From Eubacterium limosum (lineage in GTDB: Bacteria; Bacillota; Clostridia; Eubacteriales; Eubacteriaceae), in contig NZ_CP019962.1 of assembly GCF_000807675.2 (NCBI RefSeq), forward strand, positions 1,240,001-1,304,000: a stretch of 64,000 nt of DNA, read 5' to 3'. A program made the translations under genes and the position numbers. Below are positions 26,497 through 34,822 of this stretch, piece after piece. The notes beneath the pieces were generated by a model. The model was not told the DNA's origin and made no database searches. It saw only the letters and a list, made by a program, of their open reading frames with translations. Each line of letters starts with the position of its first letter. Within the stretch, counting starts at the first letter, position 1.

Positions 26497-27780
26497 ATGA
26501 TGCGAAAACTCGAACTTAAAACGACCGTCTCCGCAGTGCTGGCCATCATTGCCGGAGCAGTGCCGCTGATCATTGTGCCGCCCTTTGGGGATACCCTGTA
26601 TATGCCCAAGCTGATGACTATCGAGGTGCTGGTGTTTGGGCTGCTGCTCTTGTATGTGCGACCCATTACCGAGTATTTTACCGGGAAGCCGAAAATTCCT
26701 TTGCCCGTGAAGCTGGTGCTTTTGTACCTTTTGTGTATTACCGTTACCCTGCCCTTTTCGACAGATGTGATGCTGTCGCTCAAGGGGCGGTCCTTCCGGC
26801 TGGAGAGCTACTCCGCCATTTTGTTTTATGGTCTTTTAATGATGTTGGGCGCTTTTTTCTATACCTTTAAGCCCTGGCATGTACGCCTTTACGCAGCGGG
26901 GGTATCCTGCGTGGCGGTTTATGGCATCTTTCAGAAATTTGGTTTGGACTTTCAGCCACAGGACCCTCTGATGTACGGCGGGCCAGGCGCCTCCTACGCC
27001 ACCATTGGCAACCCGAATTTTCTGGGCTCTTTTCTGACACTGGCGCTGCCAATTCTTGTCTATGCTTTTATCAGAGGATCGAAGGCTTATCTGCTGCCCT
27101 GCGGACTAGTATATTTCTGCCTGTTGTGCACCAATACAAGGGGGGCGTGGATCGGCAGCTTTCTGGGGTTTGCCCTGTTGGGGGTGTTTTTGCTGAGAGA
27201 GCAGGAGAATCGGCGCCGTTTCGCAGTGGTGAGCGGTGTGTTTGCCTTTTTAACCCTTGTTTTTCTGTTGGTGAACAGCGGCTTTGGCGCGCGATTTTTC
27301 AGCGTTTTTGCAGATCTGTCCAGAATGCTCAAAGGCGATGACTGGGAAAAGGGCGGCTCCTACCGGCTTTTTATCTGGTCAAAAACTCTGGAACTCATCC
27401 GAATGCGCCCGCTGACCGGTTTTGGCATTGAAACCCTGGGGCAGGTCATGGGCCAGTATTTTGAAAACGATATTGTACAGGTAACGGGTCACCATCTGGT
27501 CATCGACCGGGCCCACAACGAATACCTGCACATTGCTGTGAGCAGCGGCGTCCCCGCGGTTCTCAGCTACCTGGCCTTTGAAAGCGCGACATTGTATCAG
27601 GGCTTCAAAAACTGGCGTTATTCGCCCCTGCTTGTGCCCCTTGTCTGCAGCATCGCCGCCTACATGGCCGCCGCCTGCTTTAATATTTCCGTGGTAAGCG
27701 TGGCTCCGGTCTTCTGGATATTCTGTGGAATCGCAGTGCGTTTGAGTGGTGAAATTCAATCAAATTTGAATATGATTTAA
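26497..27780 (+). CDS. O-antigen ligase/polymerase-like membrane protein (Wzy_C family)
   Basis: About 428 residues with roughly ten hydrophobic segments and a large non-membrane loop. The Wzy_C-type segment IDRAHNEYLHIAVSSGVP is clear, as is GGSYRLFIWSKTLELIRMRPLTGFG before it. The family joins or polymerises glycans on the outer face of the membrane, and includes PglL/TfpO enzymes that glycosylate type IV pilins. It stands directly before the pilus operon, so pilin glycosylation is an attractive but unproven role; a cell-wall glycan ligase is the alternative. Three possible starts lie within 12 bases; GAGG spacing favours the ATG pair at 26497/26500 over the TTG at 26488. Confidence 0.8.
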   Translation: MMRKLELKTTVSAVLAIIAGAVPLIIVPPFGDTLYMPKLMTIEVLVFGLLLLYVRPITEYFTGKPKIPLPVKLVLLYLLCITVTLPFSTDVMLSLKGRSFRLESYSAILFYGLLMMLGAFFYTFKPWHVRLYAAGVSCVAVYGIFQKFGLDFQPQDPLMYGGPGASYATIGNPNFLGSFLTLALPILVYAFIRGSKAYLLPCGLVYFCLLCTNTRGAWIGSFLGFALLGVFLLREQENRRRFAVVSGVFAFLTLVFLLVNSGFGARFFSVFADLSRMLKGDDWEKGGSYRLFIWSKTLELIRMRPLTGFGIETLGQVMGQYFENDIVQVTGHHLVIDRAHNEYLHIAVSSGVPAVLSYLAFESATLYQGFKNWRYSPLLVPLVCSIAAYMAAACFNISVVSVAPVFWIFCGIAVRLSGEIQSNLNMI

Positions 27781-28012
27781 GGAAATAAAAATTGAAAATA
27801 ATTTGAAAAAGATTTAGTATTTTACCCAAATAGTGCTGTTTTTACCATCGCTTTAATGCTGGTGGTAAATGAAATGGCATTTATAATAACTTATAGCTAT
27901 AAGAGAAGCGAAAAAAGCAAATTTGTATGGTTTTGAAAGTGTGCATACATGTATTAATGATGAATAACAGGATACTTTTAGAATATTTAAAAGTAACTGG
28001 TTTTTATAGTTC
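27781..28012. other. AT-rich spacer before the pilus operon promoter
   Basis: About 230 bp of AT-rich sequence between the ligase-like gene and the pilus promoter. No gene, terminator or repeat was recognised. Confidence 0.5.
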
Positions 28013-28041
28013 TTGACAAATGCCAGAATCAGTTGTAGAAT
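28013..28041 (+). promoter_or_regulatory. Promoter of the type IV pilus operon
   Basis: TTGACA (28013-28018), 17-base spacer, TAGAAT (28036-28041). Transcription would start within about 10 bases of the riboswitch's 5' edge. Confidence 0.8.
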
Positions 28042-28050
28042 AGAATTGTT

Positions 28051-28137
28051 CAAAAGGCAAAGCGGTGCGAAAGCCCGTGGCGCAAAACTACAGGGTCTAC
28101 GTCGGGAGCTCCAGCCTGATATGACAGCCAGATGCCA
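28051..28137 (+). promoter_or_regulatory. c-di-GMP-I (GEMM) riboswitch aptamer
   Basis: The sequence has the conserved order of the GEMM-I class: AAGGCAAAGC, a GAAA tetraloop on the P2 side (GTGCGAAAGCCC), GGCGCAAAACTACAGGGTCT, then a P3 hairpin and the closing GCCAGATGCC, with GGCA pairing to TGCC. A terminator-like hairpin follows. It lies between a good promoter and the first pilin, so c-di-GMP should switch pilus operon transcription; whether it is an ON or OFF switch needs the expression platform to be tested. Confidence 0.88.
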
Positions 28138-28148
28138 AAAACGGTAGA

Positions 28149-28192
28149 TGGCCGAAAACCCCTGTATGGTTTCCGGCTATTTTTATTTTTTG
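28149..28192 (+). terminator. Riboswitch expression-platform terminator
   Basis: GCCGAAAACC pairs with GGTTTCCGGC (one mismatch) around a 7-base loop, followed by TATTTTTATTTTTT. It stands directly after the GEMM aptamer, about 130 bp before the first pilin gene. Confidence 0.8.
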
Positions 28193-28319
28193 AGTAGCCT
28201 TTAACAAAAAGGTACGCTGGGGCAGTCAATCACTCTGTTTATAATCGTCATGGCGCGGACGGTTAAAATAAAGGTTTATATTTAAAGGTAAACAAGAGAA
28301 CATAAAAGGAGAGATGTAA

Positions 28320-28820
28320 ATGATTCAGATGATTAATAAGCTGAAGAAAAACCAGAAGGGTTTTACTTTGGTAGAATTGATTGTAGTATTGGTTATTTTG
28401 GCGATTTTAGCAGCGTTCACGATTCCGGCGATGTTGGGGTTTGTGAATGATGCGAAGAAGAAAGCTTCTTTGGCTGAAGGACGTGAGGTTTATGTGGCGT
28501 CTCAATCCGCTGCATCAGAGATCACAGCCAAATCATCTACAGGAAAAGTAGCAACAGAAGATGCAGGAGCTGTGGAAACTAAAGCAGAAGAGTTGATCAA
28601 TAATGATATTCCTGAAAATGGAAATATAACGGTTACTGTAAGTGATAGCAAACCTGAGGGTTTTGATGCGAAGATTGATAATGGCAACACTTCCAAAGTA
28701 TGGGTAACAACAGCTGGACAAGTTTCTGGAGTGCGTTACACGGATGCAGCTGCCAAGTACTTAGTTAAAATTGATAAAACTACTTCTGGTAACAGTGCTG
28801 ATGTTGTAGATAATAAGTAA
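28320..28820 (+). CDS. Type IV pilin (putative major pilin)
   Basis: 166 residues. A short basic leader (MIQMINKLKKNQKG) ends at the prepilin cleavage site G/FTLVELIVVL; the mature protein has F1 and E5 and a classic hydrophobic N-terminal helix up to AAFTIPAMLGFV, then a small, acidic, serine/threonine-rich globular part. It starts at ATG behind AAAGGAGAG. First gene after the c-di-GMP riboswitch, and followed by its own terminator, so it can be made in excess over downstream genes; this is why I favour it as major pilin (inference). Confidence 0.9.
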   Translation: MIQMINKLKKNQKGFTLVELIVVLVILAILAAFTIPAMLGFVNDAKKKASLAEGREVYVASQSAASEITAKSSTGKVATEDAGAVETKAEELINNDIPENGNITVTVSDSKPEGFDAKIDNGNTSKVWVTTAGQVSGVRYTDAAAKYLVKIDKTTSGNSADVVDNK

Positions 28821-28857
28821 TAAATTAAAGATGTAGAGTTATAAAGCATAATGCATA

Positions 28858-28890
28858 GGCCGAGTCTGCAGCGCCGCAGCCGGCCTTTTT
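28858..28890 (+). terminator. Partial terminator after the first pilin
   Basis: GGCCG and CCGGCC with inner CTGCAG/GCCGCAG pairing form a GC-rich hairpin followed by TTTTT. It probably limits read-through from the first pilin into the rest of the operon. Confidence 0.7.
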
Positions 28891-28936
28891 CCCCATTTTT
28901 CCAGGCGCTTTTTTTATTGCCCAAAGAAAAAACAAA

Positions 28937-29067
28937 ACTATAGTTGACAGTTGATAGTGGATAGTGGATAGTTTTGGAACATTTGCCGCGCAAATTTGAT
29001 TTAGATCAAAATCGCTGTGTGATTTGGTACATGAATGATTCACTGTCTATTATCAACTATCAACTCA
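28937..29067. repeat. AGTTGATAGT-ended palindromic element, copy A
   Basis: The left end carries TAGTTGACAGTTGATAGTGG and the right end TATCAACTATCAACT, which are inverted. The ~130-bp interior is palindrome-rich and non-coding. It shares its ends with elements at 46634-46763 and 57056-57147. MITE-like. Confidence 0.7.
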
Positions 29068-29140
29068 TTTAAAATTGGTTTAAATGCTTTTCTGCCTTAA
29101 AAACAGGATTTTATTGCTTTTTAGCAGAGAGGCCATTGTG

Positions 29141-29186
29141 TTTTCGGGATTTCGGGACAGGCTTTCTCTGCAGAAAGCCTGTCCGG
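29141..29186 (+). repeat. CCCGAAATCCCGAAAA motif with adjoining perfect hairpin
   Basis: TTTTCGGGATTTCGGGA (29141-29157) runs directly into GGACAGGCTTTC-tctgca-GAAAGCCTGTCC, a perfect 12-bp hairpin just upstream of the second pilin. No T-run follows, so a mRNA stability or processing role is as likely as termination. Confidence 0.65.
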
Positions 29187-29215
29187 GATCCGTTTTGAGG
29201 ATAGAGGAAAACAAA

Positions 29216-29746
29216 ATGATTAATCTTAAACAGCGTCTGAAAGCCAGCGCAAGGTCTGAACAGGGCTTTACGCTGGTTGAACTGATCGTGGTGCTCGTAA
29301 TTTTGGCCATCTTAGCAGCCTTTACCATTCCCGCTATGCTGGGGTTTGTGGAGAATGCTAAAGAAAAAGCGGCCCTTGCTGAAGCAAGGGAGGTATATGT
29401 TGCTACACAAGCTGGAATAACAGAATTTTTTAAAAATCATGCTAAAGTAGAAGATGGTAATTTCATTGAAATTACTGAAAATATAATGAAGTTTTTGGAT
29501 AGTGATTTAAAAAACAAAGAAGAATTTGAATGGGGAACCTCCTTTTTTTCAATGCCTAATCAGCAGAATATGATGGATGATATAATTATAGGTAAGAAGA
29601 TAAGATTATATGTTTTTATGGGGGAAAAAGGAACAGAGGAGGAAACAAAGGTGGTAAAGATACAATATAAAGATTACACTGGAAATTATATTACGACGAT
29701 TACCCCCGGCGGCTCCGCCGAAGTCACAAAAATAGAAAAAGCTTAA
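29216..29746 (+). CDS. Type IV pilin-like protein
   Basis: 176 residues from the ATG at 29216, which follows GAGGAAAACAAA; a longer in-frame start at 29084 would run through the repeat and is rejected. Leader MINLKQRLKASARSEQG, then FTLVELIVVLVILAILAAFT, identical at protein level to the first pilin through the helix but with different codons. The C-terminal ~110 residues are unrelated to the first pilin (EEFEWGTSFFSMPNQQNMMDD...). It could be an alternative or minor pilin. Confidence 0.88.
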   Translation: MINLKQRLKASARSEQGFTLVELIVVLVILAILAAFTIPAMLGFVENAKEKAALAEAREVYVATQAGITEFFKNHAKVEDGNFIEITENIMKFLDSDLKNKEEFEWGTSFFSMPNQQNMMDDIIIGKKIRLYVFMGEKGTEEETKVVKIQYKDYTGNYITTITPGGSAEVTKIEKA

Positions 29747-29809
29747 AATTTGTATCCCAAAAACCCGAAAAGTTAATCAATTCTCCATTGAAAAAAAAGA
29801 GGTGCCTCT

Positions 29810-30265
29810 ATGACCCTTTGCCGCAAACTTAAAATTCTCATCAAATCCCCCTCCGGCTTCACCATGATGGAACTCATCGCTGTCACTGTCGTCATTGCCC
29901 TGCTGGCAGTGATCATCATTCCGGGGTACCTCCACTTTATTGACGACGCCAAAAAGGATGCGGTGGTGGCTGAGGCGAGGACCATCTATCTGGCGGCCCA
30001 GATACGGGCGACGGAGTTTAAATCCGCCGAGACAGCGGAAAACCCTTACCGCATTCCGGATGCCAATGATCTGCGGGATCTGGTGGGGCCGGATAACGTC
30101 TATGAGGGGGTTACAAAGCTGACCATTGTGGACGACAACCGTGACGGCACCATTGATAAAATTGAGATGATTAAAAATAACATCAATGTTATAATTGAAC
30201 CAGGAAAAAATGTGATTGTCGATGGAAAGGTGAGAACTGTTTATTCCAAGGATGATCAAAAGTAA
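29810..30265 (+). CDS. Type IV pilin-like protein
   Basis: 151 residues, ATG behind AGAGGTG. Leader MTLCRKLKILIKSPSG, then FTMMELIAVTVVIALLAVII with E5 retained. Its helix is more divergent (IIIPGYLHFIDDAKKD) than in the first two pilins. The C-terminal part contains DDNRDGTIDKIEMIKNN, similar in look to a calcium-binding loop. It sits between two pilins and the prepilin peptidase. Confidence 0.87.
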   Translation: MTLCRKLKILIKSPSGFTMMELIAVTVVIALLAVIIIPGYLHFIDDAKKDAVVAEARTIYLAAQIRATEFKSAETAENPYRIPDANDLRDLVGPDNVYEGVTKLTIVDDNRDGTIDKIEMIKNNINVIIEPGKNVIVDGKVRTVYSKDDQK

Positions 30266-30303
30266 AATGTATGAATTCACACATAAGTCCTGGAGGTTTC
30301 GCT

Positions 30304-31077
30304 TTGTATGATTCTTTATCTTTGATATATTTTGTGCTGTATGCCTTTGTCTTTATCTTTGGCTGTATGATTGGCAGTTTTTTAAACGTGGTGGTCTACC
30401 GGGTGCCCATTGGCATTTCAATCGCCAAGGGCCGGTCTTTTTGCCCGAACTGCGGCAAGCCCATCGCGTTTTATGATAATATCCCGCTGCTCAGCTATCT
30501 GTGGCTGCGGGGAAAATGCCGGAAATGCGGGGCGAAGATCGCGCCGCGGTATTTCTTTACCGAGCTGTGCGGTGGGCTGCTGGCCCTGCTCATGGCCTGG
30601 CATTATGATTTTGGCCTTCAGGCGGTGGTTGGGTTTGCGGTAGCGGCCATTTTACTGGCAGTTACCCTTATAGATTTTGACACCATGACCATCCCCAATG
30701 GCCTGGTGATCGCCTTGATAATACCTGCGGCGGCCAGCTATTTTGTGTTTCTGGAACCCGGCCTTATTTCCCGGGTAATTGGTGTGTTTGTCATATCGGT
30801 GCCCATGCTGGTATTATCCCTGGTTATTCCCGGCGGCTTTGGCGGCGGGGATGTCAAGCTCATGGCAGTCGCAGGATTTCTCCTCGGCTGGCCCTGTACC
30901 CTGCTGGCGACCTTTATCGGCCTGGTGCTGGGCGGCATTGTAGGCGTCATCAAGCTTATCCGCAAGAGTGGGGAAAAGCATATGGCCTTTGGCCCATACC
31001 TCTCGGCGGGGATTTTGGTATCCATGCTGTGGGGAATGCAGATCATCTTTTGGTATTTGGATTTTTTTGGACTTTAA
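30304..31077 (+). CDS. pilD: Prepilin peptidase/N-methyltransferase
   Basis: Membrane aspartic protease that removes pilin leaders and methylates the new N-terminus. 257 residues from a TTG (MYDSLSLIYF) preceded by TGGAGG at good spacing; an ATG at 30271 is in frame but lacks a site. The N-terminal methylase part has GSFLNVVVYRVP and two CxxC pairs (CPNCG and CRKCG). Catalytic aspartates lie in IDFDTMTIPNG and in the GxGD motif GFGGGDVKL. About eight membrane helices. It processes the neighbouring pilins. Confidence 0.94.
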   Translation: MYDSLSLIYFVLYAFVFIFGCMIGSFLNVVVYRVPIGISIAKGRSFCPNCGKPIAFYDNIPLLSYLWLRGKCRKCGAKIAPRYFFTELCGGLLALLMAWHYDFGLQAVVGFAVAAILLAVTLIDFDTMTIPNGLVIALIIPAAASYFVFLEPGLISRVIGVFVISVPMLVLSLVIPGGFGGGDVKLMAVAGFLLGWPCTLLATFIGLVLGGIVGVIKLIRKSGEKHMAFGPYLSAGILVSMLWGMQIIFWYLDFFGL

Positions 31078-31137
31078 TGAGAGGGCAGACACCCTGGACT
31101 TCAACCTTATGAAGCGGCTGGAAGGAGCGATGAGACT

Positions 31138-32328
31138 TTGCCAAAGTTTAAGTATAAAGCAAAAAACATGAACTCAAAAATAGTAAATGGAATGGCGGAC
31201 GCCATTGACGAGAGCACGCTGCGTAAGGCTCTGCGGGAAAAGGATGAATTTCTGCTGGAGTGCCGTGAAGTGGACGCTGAGAAGAAAGCCTACAAGATGA
31301 AAAACATGGAGCTTTCGGATTTCTCGAGGGAGATTGAGAACATGCTGGCCTCGGGGATTACGGTCATCCGCGCGCTTTCCATTATGATGGAGCGTAACAT
31401 CAAGCCCAATGTGGCGAAGGTGTACAAAGCCCTTTACCGTGAGGTACAGCAGGGGATCACCCTGTCGGAGGCCATGGAAAACAGCCGCGGCTCCTTTCCG
31501 CAGCTCATCATCAACATGTTCCGGGCGGGCGAGTCCAGCGGCCAGATGGCCGAGACAGCGCACAAGATGGCGCTGTACTATGAGAAGGAGCACCGCCTCC
31601 ACACCAAAATAAGAAACGCCATGATCTACCCGATCCTGCTCTTAGTGGCAACGGTCGTGGTGGTGATCGGGCTGTTTACTTTTATCCTGCCCCAGTTCTT
31701 TGATTTGTTTGAGGGGATGGACGCAGCACTGCCAGCGATTACGGTCATGGTGATCGGGATTTCCAACTTCATGACCACCAACTGGTACTGGCTGCTCATT
31801 GCGGTGGCCTTGTGTATTGTGGCTTTCCGGGCGCTTCTCGGGACACCGTCCTTCAGGCTGCGCTTTGACAGGATGAAGGTCCATCTGCCCTGGGCAGGCA
31901 AGCTTATTAAAATTATATACACCGCGCGTTTTGCCAGGACGCTGAGTTCGCTGTATTCCAGCGGTCTTTCCATGATCAACGCCATGGACATCAGCGCGAG
32001 CATTGTGGGCAATAAGTATATCGAGGGACAGTTTGGCCCGGCCACCCAGATGGTGCGCAGCGGGAGCACTCTGTCCGAGGCCATTGGCAGCATTGACGGT
32101 ATGGATAAGAAGCTGGTATCCACCATCTTTATCGGTGAGGAAACCGGGAATCTTGACACCATGCTGGATTCCATTGCGGATTCCTACGATTATGACTCAG
32201 AAATGGCTATACAGCGAATGGTTACGATCATCGAGCCGGTAATGATTATTATCATGGCTGTGATCGTTGGGACGGTAATGCTGTCCGTTATGGTACCGAT
32301 CGTCACACTTTATCAGAGCATCGGTTAG
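31138..32328 (+). CDS. pilC: Type IV pilus inner-membrane platform protein PilC
   Basis: Polytopic protein of the GspF family that couples the PilB/PilT motors to pilin insertion. 396 residues with two repeated T2SSF domains, each ending in membrane helices. The first has FSREIENMLASGITVIRALSIM and GESSGQMAE; the second has FARTLSSLYSSGLSMINAM and GEETGNLDTMLDSIADSYD. TTG start (MPKFKYKAKNMNSK) about 12 bases after AAGGAG. It lies between pilD and the PilM-PilN fusion. Confidence 0.93.
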   Translation: MPKFKYKAKNMNSKIVNGMADAIDESTLRKALREKDEFLLECREVDAEKKAYKMKNMELSDFSREIENMLASGITVIRALSIMMERNIKPNVAKVYKALYREVQQGITLSEAMENSRGSFPQLIINMFRAGESSGQMAETAHKMALYYEKEHRLHTKIRNAMIYPILLLVATVVVVIGLFTFILPQFFDLFEGMDAALPAITVMVIGISNFMTTNWYWLLIAVALCIVAFRALLGTPSFRLRFDRMKVHLPWAGKLIKIIYTARFARTLSSLYSSGLSMINAMDISASIVGNKYIEGQFGPATQMVRSGSTLSEAIGSIDGMDKKLVSTIFIGEETGNLDTMLDSIADSYDYDSEMAIQRMVTIIEPVMIIIMAVIVGTVMLSVMVPIVTLYQSIG

Positions 32329-32345
32329 GGGGATAATAAGAGAGT

Positions 32346-33893
32346 ATGCAGACAACCATCTATTTAGGCAGCGACGCCATCCAGATACTCCAGGGGGATG
32401 TGCGCGGCGGCAAGCTGACCATTTCAAAGCACCTGACCGTGGAGATGGGACCGGGCGCCATGATCAACGGGGTCATCACCAACGAGGATATGCTTCTTGA
32501 CGCCATCGACCAGGCCGATGAGGCAGGCGATATTGATTTTCACAACACTAATCTGGTCATCAATTCCAGCCTGATCGTCAACAAAAATGTGGCTGTGCCC
32601 AAGATGACGCCAAAGGAGCTCACCGAGCTGTCCCACCACGAGTTTGAGGACGCCACTAATTTTGAGAATCTGATCATTGACTACAGCGGTATCCGCGGAA
32701 AACAGGGCACCAACATGCTCTGCTGTGCCGTGGAGCGTGAGGTGCTGGAAAGCTACATCCGCCTTTTTGAGACGGCAGGCATCAAGCTCAGACGCATCGA
32801 CACTGCCCTGAACGCCACCATTAATTATGTGGAGGCCACAAACGAATACGACGGCCAGACCTTTGCCATCAACATGCTGGACGGCAACAACCTTATGTAC
32901 GCCCTTTTCGAAAATGGTGTGTATACATTCTCCAGCCAGGCCAGAATCATGGCAGAGCGCGGTACCGAGGCTTTTACCATCGAGATGGCCTCCAAGCTGT
33001 CCTCACTGGTACAGTTTAACAAGAGCCAGAAATCCGAGTACATTCTGGACAAGGCCTACTATGCTGGGCTGACAAGAGACGAGATCCGGCGGCTGCAGGC
33101 CTATGTGGACGATACAGAGGTATCGGTCCATGCGGTGGAGAACACCGGGAATATCCAGGAAAATTTCAACATTGATGACGATTTTCTCCTGTCCGACTAT
33201 TTCTATCCCGCGTCTCTTTTCTTTGAGAAAAAGAACGACGTCAATCTGCTGACGAGCTACAAGACAGCGCTCAAGCCCCAGCGCTCCTTTTCCATCAAGA
33301 ACAAATGGGCTATTCCGCCACTGGTGGTCGTGGCGGTCATGGTCATTGGCTTCACGTTTTTTACTATCATGAATTACAATGTGGACCGTGCCCTTAAAAA
33401 GGCCAACAAATACATCAATGACCCCACCAACGTGTCCGAATACAGCGAGGCTCAGCAGCTTGACAGCGCCCTGAAGATCATCCAGAGCCAGACCAGTATT
33501 CTGGATACTAACCGCAAGGCCATGGAATCCTATCCGGTGGTCAACAGCGATAAAGCTTACCAGGTGCTCAACCTTGGCAATAACATTACCGTGGGCGCCC
33601 TGAGCTACGACTGGACCACTGGGGGCGTGAGTATTACCGCCTCTGCGCCCAACGAGTTTGCGGCAGCGGCCTATGTCAGCGAGCTCAACCGCTCTGGCCT
33701 GTTCAGCAGTATTGAGTACCAGGGCTACAGCCTGAGCGAAGGCAGCACCTCCACGGTGGCCAATGGCTCATCCACAAGCACATTGCCAAACGGCCAGACG
33801 GTGACCACGCCAAATACCGAAACCGTCAAAACGCCGGACAGCTACGGCTTCTCCGTTGTGGCCTATCTGAAACCGGGGGTGGTGCAGCAATGA
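32346..33893 (+). CDS. PilM-PilN fusion protein (pilus alignment complex)
   Basis: 515 residues. Residues about 1-300 have the actin-like PilM fold (TTIYLGSDAIQILQGD, LVINSSLIV, MTPKELTELSHHEFED). About 322-344 form one membrane helix (IPPLVVVAVMVIGFTFFTIM), followed by a PilN-like extracytoplasmic part with a coiled-coil stretch and a ferredoxin-like fold region (YVSELNRSGLFSSIEYQGYS). In Gram-negatives PilM is a separate cytoplasmic protein that binds the PilN N-terminus; here both are one chain. PilO follows with a 4-base overlap, so the alignment subcomplex is made as a unit. Confidence 0.85.
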   Translation: MQTTIYLGSDAIQILQGDVRGGKLTISKHLTVEMGPGAMINGVITNEDMLLDAIDQADEAGDIDFHNTNLVINSSLIVNKNVAVPKMTPKELTELSHHEFEDATNFENLIIDYSGIRGKQGTNMLCCAVEREVLESYIRLFETAGIKLRRIDTALNATINYVEATNEYDGQTFAINMLDGNNLMYALFENGVYTFSSQARIMAERGTEAFTIEMASKLSSLVQFNKSQKSEYILDKAYYAGLTRDEIRRLQAYVDDTEVSVHAVENTGNIQENFNIDDDFLLSDYFYPASLFFEKKNDVNLLTSYKTALKPQRSFSIKNKWAIPPLVVVAVMVIGFTFFTIMNYNVDRALKKANKYINDPTNVSEYSEAQQLDSALKIIQSQTSILDTNRKAMESYPVVNSDKAYQVLNLGNNITVGALSYDWTTGGVSITASAPNEFAAAAYVSELNRSGLFSSIEYQGYSLSEGSTSTVANGSSTSTLPNGQTVTTPNTETVKTPDSYGFSVVAYLKPGVVQQ

Positions 33894-34690
33894 AAAAACC
33901 AGAATTTAAAAAGCCTAACATCAAGCTGAACATCAATTACGAGTTTACCAAACGTGAAAAGGGACTGCTCTATATTTTAGGCATGGCCCTGCTCATCGTG
34001 GCTGCCCTGTACCTGGTGTTTTTTCCGGGGATCAACAAATATCAGGCCCTGTCCGAAGAGCGGAGTGAGGCCGAGTTTAAGCAGCAGAAAATGGAAATGG
34101 CCATTGCCAGCCTGCCAGCCAATAAGACCATCAAGGACGCAGCCGCAGCCGATCTTTCGGCCAAAAAAGAAGGCTATGAAAAGCGCATGACCAACGATGA
34201 GCTGGATAACCTCATCACCAACCTGGTGGTCGACGAGGGCTTTAAAGCCCAGGATCTCGCTATTACGGCCAATGAGATTGCTACGGTGGCTACCTTCGGC
34301 AGTGACGCTGCCGAGTCCAATGAATCTTCAGACACCACCACCGAAGCCCAGGAAATGAAAGACCTGGCCGAGATGCAGGGCAATACCACCACTGACGAAA
34401 ACAGCACGACTACCACTGCCGAGCCCACCATCAGCGGCATCTATATCGGGACCGTCACCATGACGATCCAGGGAAATATCGGCCAGTTTGAGAACCTGTT
34501 AGACACCGTCAATGGCCGCTCCGATATCCAGATCACCGCTTTTGACGTGAGCCCGGGAACCAGCAGCGCATCAAGCTCAGGCAGCAGCAATAAGGTTGCC
34601 AACCTGCGTGCCGGCACAAACACGGTCAGTGTGACCTTTAACGTGTATATGGTCGATAAAGGCGCTGCCGCGGCCAACACGGCTGAATAA
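33890..34690 (+). CDS. PilO-like pilus alignment protein
   Basis: 266 residues. A short cytoplasmic N-terminus, one membrane helix (about 27-46, LLYILGMALLIVAALYLVFF), a coiled-coil region (LSEERSEAEFKQQKMEMAI) and a C-terminal domain with VTMTIQGNIGQFENLLDTVN typical of PilO. A threonine/serine-rich linker (about 145-185, SDTTTEAQ...STTTTAEP) separates the two and may be a glycosylation target (inference). Overlaps the PilM-PilN gene by 4 bases. Confidence 0.85.
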   Translation: MKKPEFKKPNIKLNINYEFTKREKGLLYILGMALLIVAALYLVFFPGINKYQALSEERSEAEFKQQKMEMAIASLPANKTIKDAAAADLSAKKEGYEKRMTNDELDNLITNLVVDEGFKAQDLAITANEIATVATFGSDAAESNESSDTTTEAQEMKDLAEMQGNTTTDENSTTTTAEPTISGIYIGTVTMTIQGNIGQFENLLDTVNGRSDIQITAFDVSPGTSSASSSGSSNKVANLRAGTNTVSVTFNVYMVDKGAAAANTAE

Positions 34691-34734
34691 CAAGCTATTA
34701 ATTGAGGATGGGCACACCCCATTCTCCTTTGATA

Positions 34735-34789
34735 AACCTCCCAAAGTCCCCAAAATACTGCGCCAGGTACTTTTCGGGATTTCGGGAGG
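34735..34789 (+). repeat. CCCGAAATCCCGAAAA-family inverted repeat after pilO
   Basis: CCTCCCAAAGTCCCCAAAA opposite TTTTCGGGATTTCGGGAGG around a ~16-base loop. No immediate T-run, but the T-rich run at 34797-34815 is close. A weak internal terminator is possible between pilO and the minor pilins. Confidence 0.6.
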
Positions 34790-34822
34790 ACATTTTAGCA
34801 TTGTTTTTATTTTTTGATCAGA

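Noticed and set aside
29084-29215. N-terminal extension of the second pilin
   Set aside because: The extra residues come from the repeat motif and a hairpin; a proper pilin leader starts at 29216.
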